Assembly (NCBI RefSeq): GCF_947499945.1
Contig: NZ_CANMQD010000002.1
Coordinates: 620,001 to 684,000 of the forward strand
DNA: 64,000 nt
DNA from: an uncultured Sulfitobacter sp.
GTDB taxonomy: Bacteria; Pseudomonadota; Alphaproteobacteria; Rhodobacterales; Rhodobacteraceae
Direction of reading: 5' to 3'
The translations under genes and the position numbers were made by a program. A model generated the notes under the pieces. The model saw nothing but the letters and a program-made list of their open reading frames with translations. It had not been told where the DNA came from and searched no databases. This document shows, in pieces, positions 8,116 to 16,106 of this stretch. How positions within the stretch are numbered: the first letter of the stretch is position 1; every line of letters starts with the position of its first letter.

Positions 8116-9180
8116 ATGTCAGTCTATCTTCACGGACTATCCACTGCGTTACCGTCCCATTGCCTAACGCAAGCCGAAGTGAGGGAGCGTGCTGGTGTGA
8201 TTTTTGGTGGTAAATACCCCCAGTTTGACCGGCTCTCCAAGACCTTTGATACGGCTGGAATTGAGAAGCGCTATTCGGTGGTTCCCATTGATTGGTTCTC
8301 GGCAGATCATGGATGGAAGGACCGGAACGAGGCATTCATTGAGGGTGCAAAGAAACTTTTCGTAACGGCAGCTAGTGCGGCGCTTGATGACGCTGGCTGG
8401 AAATCGTCCGACGTGGATTGCGTTGTGACCGTTACATCTACAGGGATCGCTACGCCTTCACTTGAAGCGCAGGTTTTTTCCGAAATGGGATTTCGTGAAG
8501 ATATTATGCGTGTACCTGTGTTTGGTTTGGGCTGTGCAGGGGGCGTTTCAGGCCTTTCCACGGCCCAAGCGGTTGCGGCAGGACGGCCAAATCAGAAAGT
8601 GCTGCTCGTTATTGTCGAGGCCTGCTCCCTGTCTTTCCGCGCGGATCGTTTGCAAAAGGCAGATATTATCGCGACAGTTCTGTTTGGCGACGGTGCCGCT
8701 GCGGCATGTGTGAGTACAGATGTGCCATCAAACGGCAAGTGCGTTGCGCTTGGCCAAGGCTATCAAAAGATGTGGCCAGATACTCTTGATATTATGGGGT
8801 GGGATGTTGACGAGAAGGGTTTTGGAGTCGTCTTTGACCGCTCGATTCCAGCGTTTGTGACGCAGGAATTTGCGGATGCTGCGGCTGGCGCGTTGAAAGC
8901 TGCAAAATTGGATCATGCCCATATTGACCGTTACGTTTGTCATCCGGGCGGCGCCAAGGTTGTTGAGGCCATTGAGGGCGCATTGCATCTGGAGCAAGGA
9001 TCATTGGACGCAGAGCGAGAAACCCTGCGGAACGCGGGGAATATGTCGGCACCTACTGTAATGTTTGTTATGAAAGCGGTGCTTGACGCTGGCAGTACAG
9101 GGCAAATGATGTCTTGTGCTCTTGGGCCGGGATTTACGGCGTCGTTCTTACCCTTTTATGTCAGCAGTCAGGTCGCGTAA
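8116..9180 (+). CDS. type III polyketide synthase
   Basis: 354 residues, the usual length for chalcone/stilbene synthase-like enzymes. The catalytic triad is visible: C140 in FGLGCAGG, H276 in VCHPGGAKV and N309 in NAGNMSAP. The enzyme is expected to extend an acyl-CoA or acyl-ACP starter with malonyl-CoA and cyclise to a pyrone or resorcinol-like product in the cytosol. The next gene, overlapping by one base, is an ICMT-family methyltransferase, and an exporter follows. This arrangement recalls the Streptomyces srsA-srsB logic (alkylresorcinol synthesis then methylation). Starter unit and product cannot be told from sequence. Confidence 0.92.
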   Translation: MSVYLHGLSTALPSHCLTQAEVRERAGVIFGGKYPQFDRLSKTFDTAGIEKRYSVVPIDWFSADHGWKDRNEAFIEGAKKLFVTAASAALDDAGWKSSDVDCVVTVTSTGIATPSLEAQVFSEMGFREDIMRVPVFGLGCAGGVSGLSTAQAVAAGRPNQKVLLVIVEACSLSFRADRLQKADIIATVLFGDGAAAACVSTDVPSNGKCVALGQGYQKMWPDTLDIMGWDVDEKGFGVVFDRSIPAFVTQEFADAAAGALKAAKLDHAHIDRYVCHPGGAKVVEAIEGALHLEQGSLDAERETLRNAGNMSAPTVMFVMKAVLDAGSTGQMMSCALGPGFTASFLPFYVSSQVA

Positions 9181-9677
9181 TGGAAACAGCAACAATTCTT
9201 TTCCTCGGATTTATTATCGTTCAACGCCTTAGTGAATTGGTGATCGCAAAACGCAACACTGCAAAGCTAATGGCGAGAGGCGCGTATGAAGTCGGGGCCA
9301 ATCATTATCCTGTGATGGTCGCCATGCACAGTACGTGGATTGCCTGCTTGGTGATTTTTGGCTTTGATGAAAAGGTAGCTTACGGCTGGCTTGCCATTTT
9401 CGGAGTTCTCCAAGTGATGCGGGTTTGGGTTCTTGGCAGTCTTGGCAGCCGATGGACAACCCGTATCATTATCCTTGAAGAGCCGCTGGTTGTGCGCGGT
9501 CCGTTCAAATACGTCTCGCACCCCAATTATATGCTGGTGGTAGCGGAGATTGTTGTCGCCCCTATGGTACTAGGCCTTTGGTGGGTAGCAGTGGTGTTTA
9601 CGGTGTTGAATGCTGCAATGTTGTGGGTTCGGATCGGCGTTGAGCACAAAGCGCTTGCGCCGCTGCGGGCACAGTAA
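9180..9677 (+). CDS. isoprenylcysteine carboxyl methyltransferase (ICMT) family membrane methyltransferase
   Basis: 165 residues; the ATG overlaps the TAA of the polyketide synthase gene by one base, so the start at 9180 is well placed. It has about four to five hydrophobic segments and the conserved C-terminal region VVRGPFKYVSHPNYMLVVAE followed by a second helix and an RIGVEH element, typical of ICMT/PEMT-like SAM-dependent methyltransferases. Coupled to a type III PKS, it most likely O-methylates the polyketide, as SrsB does in Streptomyces. Substrate is inferred from context only. Confidence 0.85.
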   Translation: METATILFLGFIIVQRLSELVIAKRNTAKLMARGAYEVGANHYPVMVAMHSTWIACLVIFGFDEKVAYGWLAIFGVLQVMRVWVLGSLGSRWTTRIIILEEPLVVRGPFKYVSHPNYMLVVAEIVVAPMVLGLWWVAVVFTVLNAAMLWVRIGVEHKALAPLRAQ

Positions 9678-9679
9678 TC

Positions 9680-11842
9680 TTGTTTTCTGGGATCGGTTTC
9701 GGGGCGCACCGCATCGGAGTTGCGGCCTGCAAGTTTCCGAAAATTGCAACGCTCTTTCTGATTGCAGTGGTGGTATTGATCGGGCTTAGCCTGCCAAAAG
9801 TCAGTTTTGACGATAATATTCATCGCGTATTCCTGTCTGAGTCCGCGCTATCGGTTGCGCAACGCGCTTATGAGCAAGAGCAGGCAGTTACACTCAGCAC
9901 TATCTTGATCCATGTAACCTCAGAAACGCCGATGGACGTTGATGATTTGACTGCCTTACGTGATTTCTCGCTAGATTTAGAGTTTTTGGACGGGGTGACT
10001 GCGATAGCATCGCCGTTTGTGTTACGATGGCCGCCCGAAGAAGGTGCTCCTTCTGGAAGACCTTTGTTTAATCAGGAAATCACGGCAGATTTTCCGGTGG
10101 ACGTTGCCGCCTTTCGCAATCTGAAAACCGGCCTTCCTGTGTTTTTGAACACCGAATTAACCGCGATGTTGATAACAGTTTCGATAGATACGGAACAAAC
10201 AACTATCGCTAATGCAATTGCAAACCTTTCATCCGAGCTGGAACGTGCGTTACCCGCAGCAATGGAGGCGCAGCTTACAGGCGAGGATGTGATCAGCGCC
10301 GAGATTGTTCTAGGCCTGAAAGGGGATCTGATAGCGCTCAACCTCTGGGGTGCATTGATCGTAATCTTGGCGGCATTTGCATTGTTGCGCGATTTGCGGA
10401 TGGCAATTCTGGCCGTTATTCCGGCGCTTATTGGTGCGGCGGGTGCATTGGCGCTTTCCGTATGGCTGGGTTACCCGATCACGGTTTTAAGCAATGTGAT
10501 CCCGATCCTGCTTTTGGTGCTTGGTGTTGCTGATGGTGTGCATCTGGCGGGGCATGTCAAACATGGCGGCACGGTTCGTTCGGCGGTAGAAAAGGTCGGA
10601 CCTGCGTGCGCGTTAACTGCTCTAACGACTGCTGTGGCTTTTGCGAGTGTCACACTCACTGGAAACGCACAGTTGTTTGAGTTCGGTGTTTTGGGCGCTC
10701 TTGGCACGATGCTGTCATTCATATTGGTTATCGTGACCTTCGCCCTATTGGGGCGGATGCTACGGCTTTCCGCAAATCCACTGCCACAGTTTACGAGTAC
10801 TGCGTCATTACGGTTGACTGCCCTTGGTGTGTCGTTTCCACGCGTCACAATCCTATCGTCTGCTGTAATGCTGATCGTTTCGGTCTGGGGGTTCAGCCAG
10901 ACACAATCATGGTTCCCCCTCTACCAGAACTTACCAGATAACAGCGCAACGCTCGCCACTAATGACGCAATTGCAAAAGAGTTTGGCGGCGTGTTCCAGA
11001 TGATTGTGGAAACAGATGGCGATTGGCAACAGACCCATGACTTGGTCGAGCAACTGGAAGCAGCGAGTGGATCAGCGTCGGTACTTTCCGAAGTTGGGTT
11101 TGCGCGGTGGTTGGGCCACCCGGATATGCCGCCAACCCCAGAAGAACTTGACACGCTACCGCAAGCTTTGGTCGCGCAGTTGCGTACGCGCGCTGGCACG
11201 TCCCGCGTTTTTGTCTCGGTCCCTGAACCTATGCGAAATGAGCGAACGCTAGAGGCATTTGATGCACTTCATGATACAGCCATTTCAGCGGGTGCAGAGC
11301 GCATCATCGGTCTGCCGACTGTAATGCGATACGAAGCGATCAGCTTGATAAATCAACTCTCGTTTGGTTTGATTGCCGCTGCTCTTGGGGGGACGTTTTT
11401 GGTGGCGGTGGCGTTCCGGTCTGTAAGGCTCATTCCGATACTTCTGGTGCCGAATATTCTGCCGCTTATGCTGACTGGTGCATCTTTGCACATGTGGGCG
11501 CAAGGGCAGCTTAGCCCGACTGCGGTTCTTGCTCTGACAATTGCGTTTGGAATTGCGATTGATGACACAGTTCATTTTCTGAGCCGGTACTCAGCGGCGC
11601 TGGAGGCTGGTAATACGCCGCACGAAGCTGTCGGTGTTGCAGCCAAGACTGCGGGGCAGGTAATGGTGTTGACGACGCTACTGCTCACCTTCGGGCTTTG
11701 TGTGACGCTGGCCAGTGGCTTCACGCCGATCCGCCTGTTTGGTGGTATGATGATTGTCACACTCTGGGCCGCTCTCTTAGTAGATTTGCTTTTGCTGCCT
11801 GCGTTGCTCACAAGGAAAGGATTCAAAGATTATGTTGCTTAG
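9680..11842 (+). CDS. MMPL/RND family transporter
   Basis: 720 residues, with a TTG start two bases after the preceding stop; this start is uncertain because no strong ribosome site is visible. One N-terminal helix (about 17-40), a large periplasmic loop, a block of five helices (about 220-370), then a second helix, loop and five-helix block. This is the duplicated 12-helix RND plan. Acidic residues in the membrane core (VLGVADGVHLAGH and AFGIAIDDTVHFLSRY) match the proton-relay positions of MMPL proteins. No adaptor or outer membrane factor is adjacent. It probably moves the polyketide or a lipid derivative within or across the inner membrane. Confidence 0.85.
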   Translation: MFSGIGFGAHRIGVAACKFPKIATLFLIAVVVLIGLSLPKVSFDDNIHRVFLSESALSVAQRAYEQEQAVTLSTILIHVTSETPMDVDDLTALRDFSLDLEFLDGVTAIASPFVLRWPPEEGAPSGRPLFNQEITADFPVDVAAFRNLKTGLPVFLNTELTAMLITVSIDTEQTTIANAIANLSSELERALPAAMEAQLTGEDVISAEIVLGLKGDLIALNLWGALIVILAAFALLRDLRMAILAVIPALIGAAGALALSVWLGYPITVLSNVIPILLLVLGVADGVHLAGHVKHGGTVRSAVEKVGPACALTALTTAVAFASVTLTGNAQLFEFGVLGALGTMLSFILVIVTFALLGRMLRLSANPLPQFTSTASLRLTALGVSFPRVTILSSAVMLIVSVWGFSQTQSWFPLYQNLPDNSATLATNDAIAKEFGGVFQMIVETDGDWQQTHDLVEQLEAASGSASVLSEVGFARWLGHPDMPPTPEELDTLPQALVAQLRTRAGTSRVFVSVPEPMRNERTLEAFDALHDTAISAGAERIIGLPTVMRYEAISLINQLSFGLIAAALGGTFLVAVAFRSVRLIPILLVPNILPLMLTGASLHMWAQGQLSPTAVLALTIAFGIAIDDTVHFLSRYSAALEAGNTPHEAVGVAAKTAGQVMVLTTLLLTFGLCVTLASGFTPIRLFGGMMIVTLWAALLVDLLLLPALLTRKGFKDYVA

Positions 11843-12317
11843 ATCTGCGATGATAATAGTTCTAACGGCAGGGGCCGTTGCTGCGACCCCGCTGGCTGAC
11901 ATGGACGGCACGTGGCGCGGTGCAGGCTGGGCCAAAGAAACGGTGCAAGGCCAGAAAGAGACGGTGAGGTGTCAAATACGAAACACATATGATTACGCCA
12001 GCGGCACGCTGACTTTGGCAGGGCAGTGTGTTGTGCCTGGGCGTCGATTGAATATGTCTGGCATGCTACAGGGATCAGATACTTCTGAAAAAATCGTGGG
12101 GCGGTGGTCAAATCCTGACGGAATTGGCAGCGTCCGCATAACGGGTATTCAGAAAGAGGGGATTGTCGCCTTTACCTTTAGTGCAAAAGATCCCGAAACA
12201 GGCCGCGATGTTGCGCAAAATGTCGAATGGCGCGTGTCAGATGGCACGCTGCGCTTACGGTCCACCGACCGAAAAAGCCCGGACATTATGTTGTCGGACA
12301 TTTCGTTCGAGCAATAA
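11832..12317 (+). CDS. secreted hypothetical protein of the polyketide operon
   Basis: 161 residues with a clear signal peptide (MLLRSAMIIVLTAGAVAATP). The mature part is beta-rich, beginning DMDGTWRGAGWA, with a Cys pair (residues about 50 and 66) that could form a disulphide. The pattern resembles small lipocalin-like or DUF3617-like periplasmic proteins, but I cannot assign a family. It overlaps the MMPL gene by 11 bases, so it belongs to the same operon and may carry or bind the product in the periplasm. Confidence 0.7.
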   Translation: MLLRSAMIIVLTAGAVAATPLADMDGTWRGAGWAKETVQGQKETVRCQIRNTYDYASGTLTLAGQCVVPGRRLNMSGMLQGSDTSEKIVGRWSNPDGIGSVRITGIQKEGIVAFTFSAKDPETGRDVAQNVEWRVSDGTLRLRSTDRKSPDIMLSDISFEQ

Positions 12318-12346
12318 GCGCGATTTTGGGTCAGATGTGCGCGTCA

Positions 12347-13618
12347 TCAATGTTGCTTGGCTTGCCACCTTTGCAGGAGGTCAGGCGCGGTGCGTTTTGC
12401 AGTCCATATGCCACCGATTGCGATGACCGCTGCAATTAGCCATGGAGCAGGGGTCGCGGTCTGGAATGTGATCCAGAACAGTGTCATTTCCTGCCCTCCA
12501 CGTGCGATGTGACGGCTGTGAAAGATCAACTCGACCAACGCGCAAACACCCAATGTGCCGATCACTGCGGGACCAACAGTTTTGAGGTAGGGACCGCGCA
12601 GGGAATTAACTCCGTGTGTACGAACGGCCGAGATATGCATCATCAAAACGCCAGCCAGACCAGAGGGGAAAAACATTACTGTGGCCAGAAACAAGACACC
12701 GACGTAGAGCTGCCACAAATCTGTGTGCAAGCTCAGCACAGTTTGGAGCAGGGTGAAGACGATCGCGCCCAAAATTGGCCCATAGAAAAAGCCGACCCCG
12801 CCAAGAAATGCAATCATCAGGATTGTTCCCGAGGCCTGCACGCTGAGATTTTCGGCGGTCGCCAGTTCATAGTTGAGCGCAAACAAGCCCCCCGCGACAC
12901 CAGCAAAGAAACCCGCCGCGCAAAAGGAAATGAACCGCACCCAACGTGCGGAATAGCCTAGAAACTCTGCGCGTTCAGGATTGTCACGCACGGCATTTGC
13001 CATGCGTCCCATAGGGGTCTGAGTGAACAAATACATGAGGCCGACGCAGAGGACCAACCAGAAGGAAATCAGGTAATAGATCTCAATCTGGCGCAAAAAC
13101 TCGACGCCAAAGAATGGCACGCCAAGGGTCCGGTCGCCGCCAACGCCGCCGCCCTGAAAAAACGAATAGCCGATGATTGAATAGGTCGTAACCAACTCCA
13201 CCACGCCGAGCGATATCATCGCAAAAACGACGCCAGAGCGGCGAGTGGAAAATGAGCCGATGACCATCGCCATTGCCATAGAGAACAAGCCTGCAAATAA
13301 GGGCAGAAAAGGCAACGGGATAGGTATACCAGCAGCTTGCAAATGGTTCATGACATGAATGCACATGAAGCCACCAAATCCCAGATATATGGCATGCCCG
13401 AAACTCAGCATACCGGCCTGTCCCAGTAACATGTTGTAGGACAGCGCGAATATGATGGTGATCGCCATCTGGCTCATAATTGTGATGGTGGAGTTTGCGG
13501 CCAAGACGTGAGGCAGAAATACCAAAATAACAACTGCCACAGTCCATGGAACAAGCGTTTTCCAAAGGGGAACAAAGGCGCTTTCTGCGCCATGAGATAC
13601 ATTGCCGGATTTTGTCAT
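12347..13618 (-). CDS. branched-chain amino acid ABC transporter permease (LivM type), orphan
   Basis: 423 residues from the ATG at 13618, which has GGAAA upstream; an earlier TTG at 13630 is possible. About ten hydrophobic segments and the LivM signature around 55-100 (FALSYNMLLGQAGMLSFGHA), with the later GVAGGLFAL loop. The C-terminus has an extra 80-100 residues with one or two more helices beyond the usual LivM length. It should form the inner membrane channel with a LivH partner, but no livH, ATPase or binding-protein gene is present nearby. It is either the leftover of a split operon or works with subunits encoded elsewhere. Confidence 0.88.
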   Translation of the reverse strand: MTKSGNVSHGAESAFVPLWKTLVPWTVAVVILVFLPHVLAANSTITIMSQMAITIIFALSYNMLLGQAGMLSFGHAIYLGFGGFMCIHVMNHLQAAGIPIPLPFLPLFAGLFSMAMAMVIGSFSTRRSGVVFAMISLGVVELVTTYSIIGYSFFQGGGVGGDRTLGVPFFGVEFLRQIEIYYLISFWLVLCVGLMYLFTQTPMGRMANAVRDNPERAEFLGYSARWVRFISFCAAGFFAGVAGGLFALNYELATAENLSVQASGTILMIAFLGGVGFFYGPILGAIVFTLLQTVLSLHTDLWQLYVGVLFLATVMFFPSGLAGVLMMHISAVRTHGVNSLRGPYLKTVGPAVIGTLGVCALVELIFHSRHIARGGQEMTLFWITFQTATPAPWLIAAVIAIGGIWTAKRTAPDLLQRWQAKQH

Positions 13619-13703
13619 GTATTTCCGCAATTCATCTCAATTAAACTTTGGTCTGGATAGGCGGGCGGCGCAAACCTTTGGCTCACAGGCTCAAGTCGCC
13701 ACG

Positions 13704-14120
13704 TTATTTCACCGCGACAAGCTGGTGAACTTCAATGACATTGCCATCTGGGTCATAAAAGAAAACCTGATGCCATCCCTTAACGGCGTCGCTGCCCCAG
13801 TCGGAATAAGGTACCCCTTGCGCGTCCAAATGGGCCATGAAGGCAACGATATCGTCTGTACGATAGGCGATATGCCCACGCTCTAACGGGTTCACTACTT
13901 GTCCAGAGCGGAATGAGTTCAACACATCGCGCGGTGTGAGGTGCATCTGGATATCGCCGTCGGTCACAAACGACACCTCGCCAACCAAACCCTTATCTGT
14001 GTTCAAAGGGGGCAACTTGGCGGGATCTTCATCCCCAAGCGTCAGAACATCGCGGTAAAAGCGGTCCATCTGCGCGACATTGGCTGAGCACAGATTTATA
14101 TGATGTAATTTAAGTTTCAT
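13704..14120 (-). CDS. VOC family (glyoxalase/dioxygenase-like) protein
   Basis: 138 residues from the ATG at 14120 (MKLKLHHINLCSANV). Two beta-alpha-beta-beta-beta modules are visible: LHHINLCS...FYRDVL in the first and GHIAYRTDDIVAF...FFYDPDGNVIEVHQ in the second. Metal-ligand candidates are the His in the first strand, the His in GHIAYRT and the Glu in VIEVHQ. Members include lactoylglutathione lyases, ring-cleaving dioxygenases and fosfomycin-type resistance proteins, and the sequence does not decide between them. It sits downstream of a MarR gene on the same strand. Confidence 0.85.
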   Translation of the reverse strand: MKLKLHHINLCSANVAQMDRFYRDVLTLGDEDPAKLPPLNTDKGLVGEVSFVTDGDIQMHLTPRDVLNSFRSGQVVNPLERGHIAYRTDDIVAFMAHLDAQGVPYSDWGSDAVKGWHQVFFYDPDGNVIEVHQLVAVK

Positions 14121-14239
14121 AAAACGTAACGTGGCCCAGACTGGCGCAGCAAGCAAGTGACCTTGTCGCACAGAGCCGTCTAGAATTGGCCTGTTTCAAG
14201 CGGGATATTCGCGACCCTGTAATCTGCACGGCGAAAATT

Positions 14240-14689
14240 TCATCGCTGGCTGTCGAGGTGCTTTCGCATCTGTTCCAGATCACTGCGGATGCGGCGCATG
14301 ATTTCGATTTGCTCCTCTCCAATGACATGGGCAAACGTTTGACTCACAAGGATGATCGCCTCGTCGCGGAATGTGCGCCCTTTGTCGGTGAGGTAGACCA
14401 GCTTGCCTCGCCCGTCATTTGGGTCTGGTTTGACATTGATAAACCCTCGATCCTGTAGCGTTTTCAATGAGTGGGACATCGTGTTCTTTGTGACTTGCAT
14501 TGCCGAGGCAATGCGCAGGGGCGGTTTTCCATCGCCCGTGCGTGCTAGATGGTTCAGAATTGAGAAGTGGGAGGGATGAACTCCGTCAGGAAGGCTTTTT
14601 GCGAACATGGCAGTGGACAACTGGTTGATGATGCCGATTTCATTGAAGAAGCCAAAGACTTCATCAGGATTGCCACTGTTTTTGTTCAC
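14240..14689 (-). CDS. MarR family transcriptional regulator
   Basis: 149 residues from the GTG at 14689, which overlaps the stop of the nitroreductase gene (GTGA); a longer frame upstream lies in that gene and is not used. The winged helix lies at about 50-115, with PPLRIASAMQVTKNTMSHSL as the recognition helix region and the wing DPNDGRGKLVYLTDKG. It is encoded in one unit with the Acg-type oxidoreductase. MarR proteins usually repress their own operon and are relieved by phenolic or oxidative ligands. Palindromes ahead of the operon at 15838-15874 are the probable binding sites. Confidence 0.88.
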   Translation of the reverse strand: MNKNSGNPDEVFGFFNEIGIINQLSTAMFAKSLPDGVHPSHFSILNHLARTGDGKPPLRIASAMQVTKNTMSHSLKTLQDRGFINVKPDPNDGRGKLVYLTDKGRTFRDEAIILVSQTFAHVIGEEQIEIMRRIRSDLEQMRKHLDSQR

Positions 14690-15822
14690 ACTGTTCCGAT
14701 CTTGGCCTCTATCGGCCAGCGAGGGCTGACCGCAACATCCGGACCATAGCCGATCCGCGCCAACATTTGAACCGTTCCGCCGTCCGGAGCAAGGTGTTGA
14801 TGTGTTTCGAGGTATATCTCTTCCATTTCGGCATATTCCTGAAGCGGTTGGCTCAGCGGTTGGAAACTCAGGCCGTGCGCCGTGCAAGCAAGGTTGACGC
14901 GCAGCCAATCTGCACCCGCCGCAATTTGATCTGATCGTGTGTTACCCTGCGTGACCATCCATACATGCCCCATGGCTGTTCGGGTGTTCGCCATGACTGC
15001 CTTTAATCCCTCTTTATAACCCGTTGAGGAGCGATCCAACAGCCCGTCACGCGTCATGACACCGGCGAGGGCCATAGCCTCGAATAGGGGGCCGCTGAAA
15101 TCGATACCATCGGGATTTGCGTTAATCTCTACTTTTCCAATGCGCATCAAATCGACGCTTTCCTTGTAGGTGCGGGGCGTCTCAATCTCGACCATAAGGG
15201 CTTTTGTTGTGAGTTGCCGCCAGTAGGTAACATCGTTCGGGTCGATACTGCCGCCCAATCGGGTCTGACGCGCAGCTGCGAGAATTTGGGCAAAAGCTTC
15301 TGGCGGCACGGGACGCGAGATGTCATATGGCTCCTTGTTGGAGCGTCGGGCAGGCACATGATCAAAAAGTGGATCGCGCAGGGTGGACCCTTTGACGAAC
15401 TTGGCTGTGGCGACAGGGCGGGTGTCGAGTCCGTTCACATCCTCGCCCTGCGGGAACAATGAGATATCCAGATCAAAGCCATCTGCCTTTGCGGCCATCC
15501 GCATCAATTCAAGAAAACAACCCAATCCAATTGTGAGTTGTCGATCAAAAGGATCAGTGTAAGGTAATTGTTTTTCTGTATCGAAAAACAGCGTGACAGT
15601 GTCATCAGCATCAAGCCGTACAACCCACGGCTGTCGATTATGCGGGTTTGGCGCAAGAATGGCGTGCGAAAGGGCGTTCTTGCGCGGATCTCCATAGCTA
15701 CCAGCGCGGTCCCATGGTGCCAGCGCTGCAGTCGGTGTGCGAGTGGTGGCAAAAAGGCCAAGGCCGCCAGCTGCAATGATAACACCACCACTAGCAAGTT
15801 TGAGGAATTTTCTGCGGTTCAT
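14686..15822 (-). CDS. Tat-exported Acg-family FMN-binding nitroreductase-like protein
   Basis: 378 residues from the ATG at 15822; GGAG lies about six bases upstream and the start gives a clean twin-arginine signal, MNRRKFLKLASGGVIIAAGG. An upstream ATG at 15834 is possible. The mature region contains APNPHNRQPWVV, typical of the nitroreductase FMN site (SxHNxQPW), and a C-terminal half with a second nitroreductase-like repeat, as in mycobacterial Acg proteins, which bind FMN but may lack typical NAD(P)H activity. Folding with cofactor before Tat export fits. It is coupled to a MarR regulator. Confidence 0.85.
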   Translation of the reverse strand: MNRRKFLKLASGGVIIAAGGLGLFATTRTPTAALAPWDRAGSYGDPRKNALSHAILAPNPHNRQPWVVRLDADDTVTLFFDTEKQLPYTDPFDRQLTIGLGCFLELMRMAAKADGFDLDISLFPQGEDVNGLDTRPVATAKFVKGSTLRDPLFDHVPARRSNKEPYDISRPVPPEAFAQILAAARQTRLGGSIDPNDVTYWRQLTTKALMVEIETPRTYKESVDLMRIGKVEINANPDGIDFSGPLFEAMALAGVMTRDGLLDRSSTGYKEGLKAVMANTRTAMGHVWMVTQGNTRSDQIAAGADWLRVNLACTAHGLSFQPLSQPLQEYAEMEEIYLETHQHLAPDGGTVQMLARIGYGPDVAVSPRWPIEAKIGTV

Positions 15823-15837
15823 ATCGATCTCCATTTG

Positions 15838-15874
15838 GTTCTACATAGAACTATATAAAGTACGATATCGAACT
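15838..15874. promoter_or_regulatory. paired palindromes ahead of the nitroreductase-marR operon
   Basis: GTTCTACATAGAAC at 15838-15851 is a perfect inverted repeat with a two-base centre. AGTACGATATCGAACT at 15859-15874 is an almost perfect second one, sharing the GTTC/GAAC arms. They lie immediately before the start of the operon that encodes a MarR protein, so they are good candidates for its operators. The remaining DNA to 16106 shows no gene. Confidence 0.5.
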
Positions 15875-16106
15875 AGTAAAGGATTTTTGAGAAAATCCTG
15901 GATTCGACTTTTTCTCATTTGGGGCGGCTCACTCGGCGGAGAAAATAGAGCTCCCGATCTATCCCGCTGGTTGGCATAGCAGCTTTGGTCTAGCAGCTCC
16001 TAAACCGCGTGCGCTCACATTGACGAGCGACATTCGCGGCTTTGGTTGTCCATCAATGTAAGCCTTACAGAATAGTTGCTTCAATCTTGATTTTGAAGCG
16101 ACCGCC

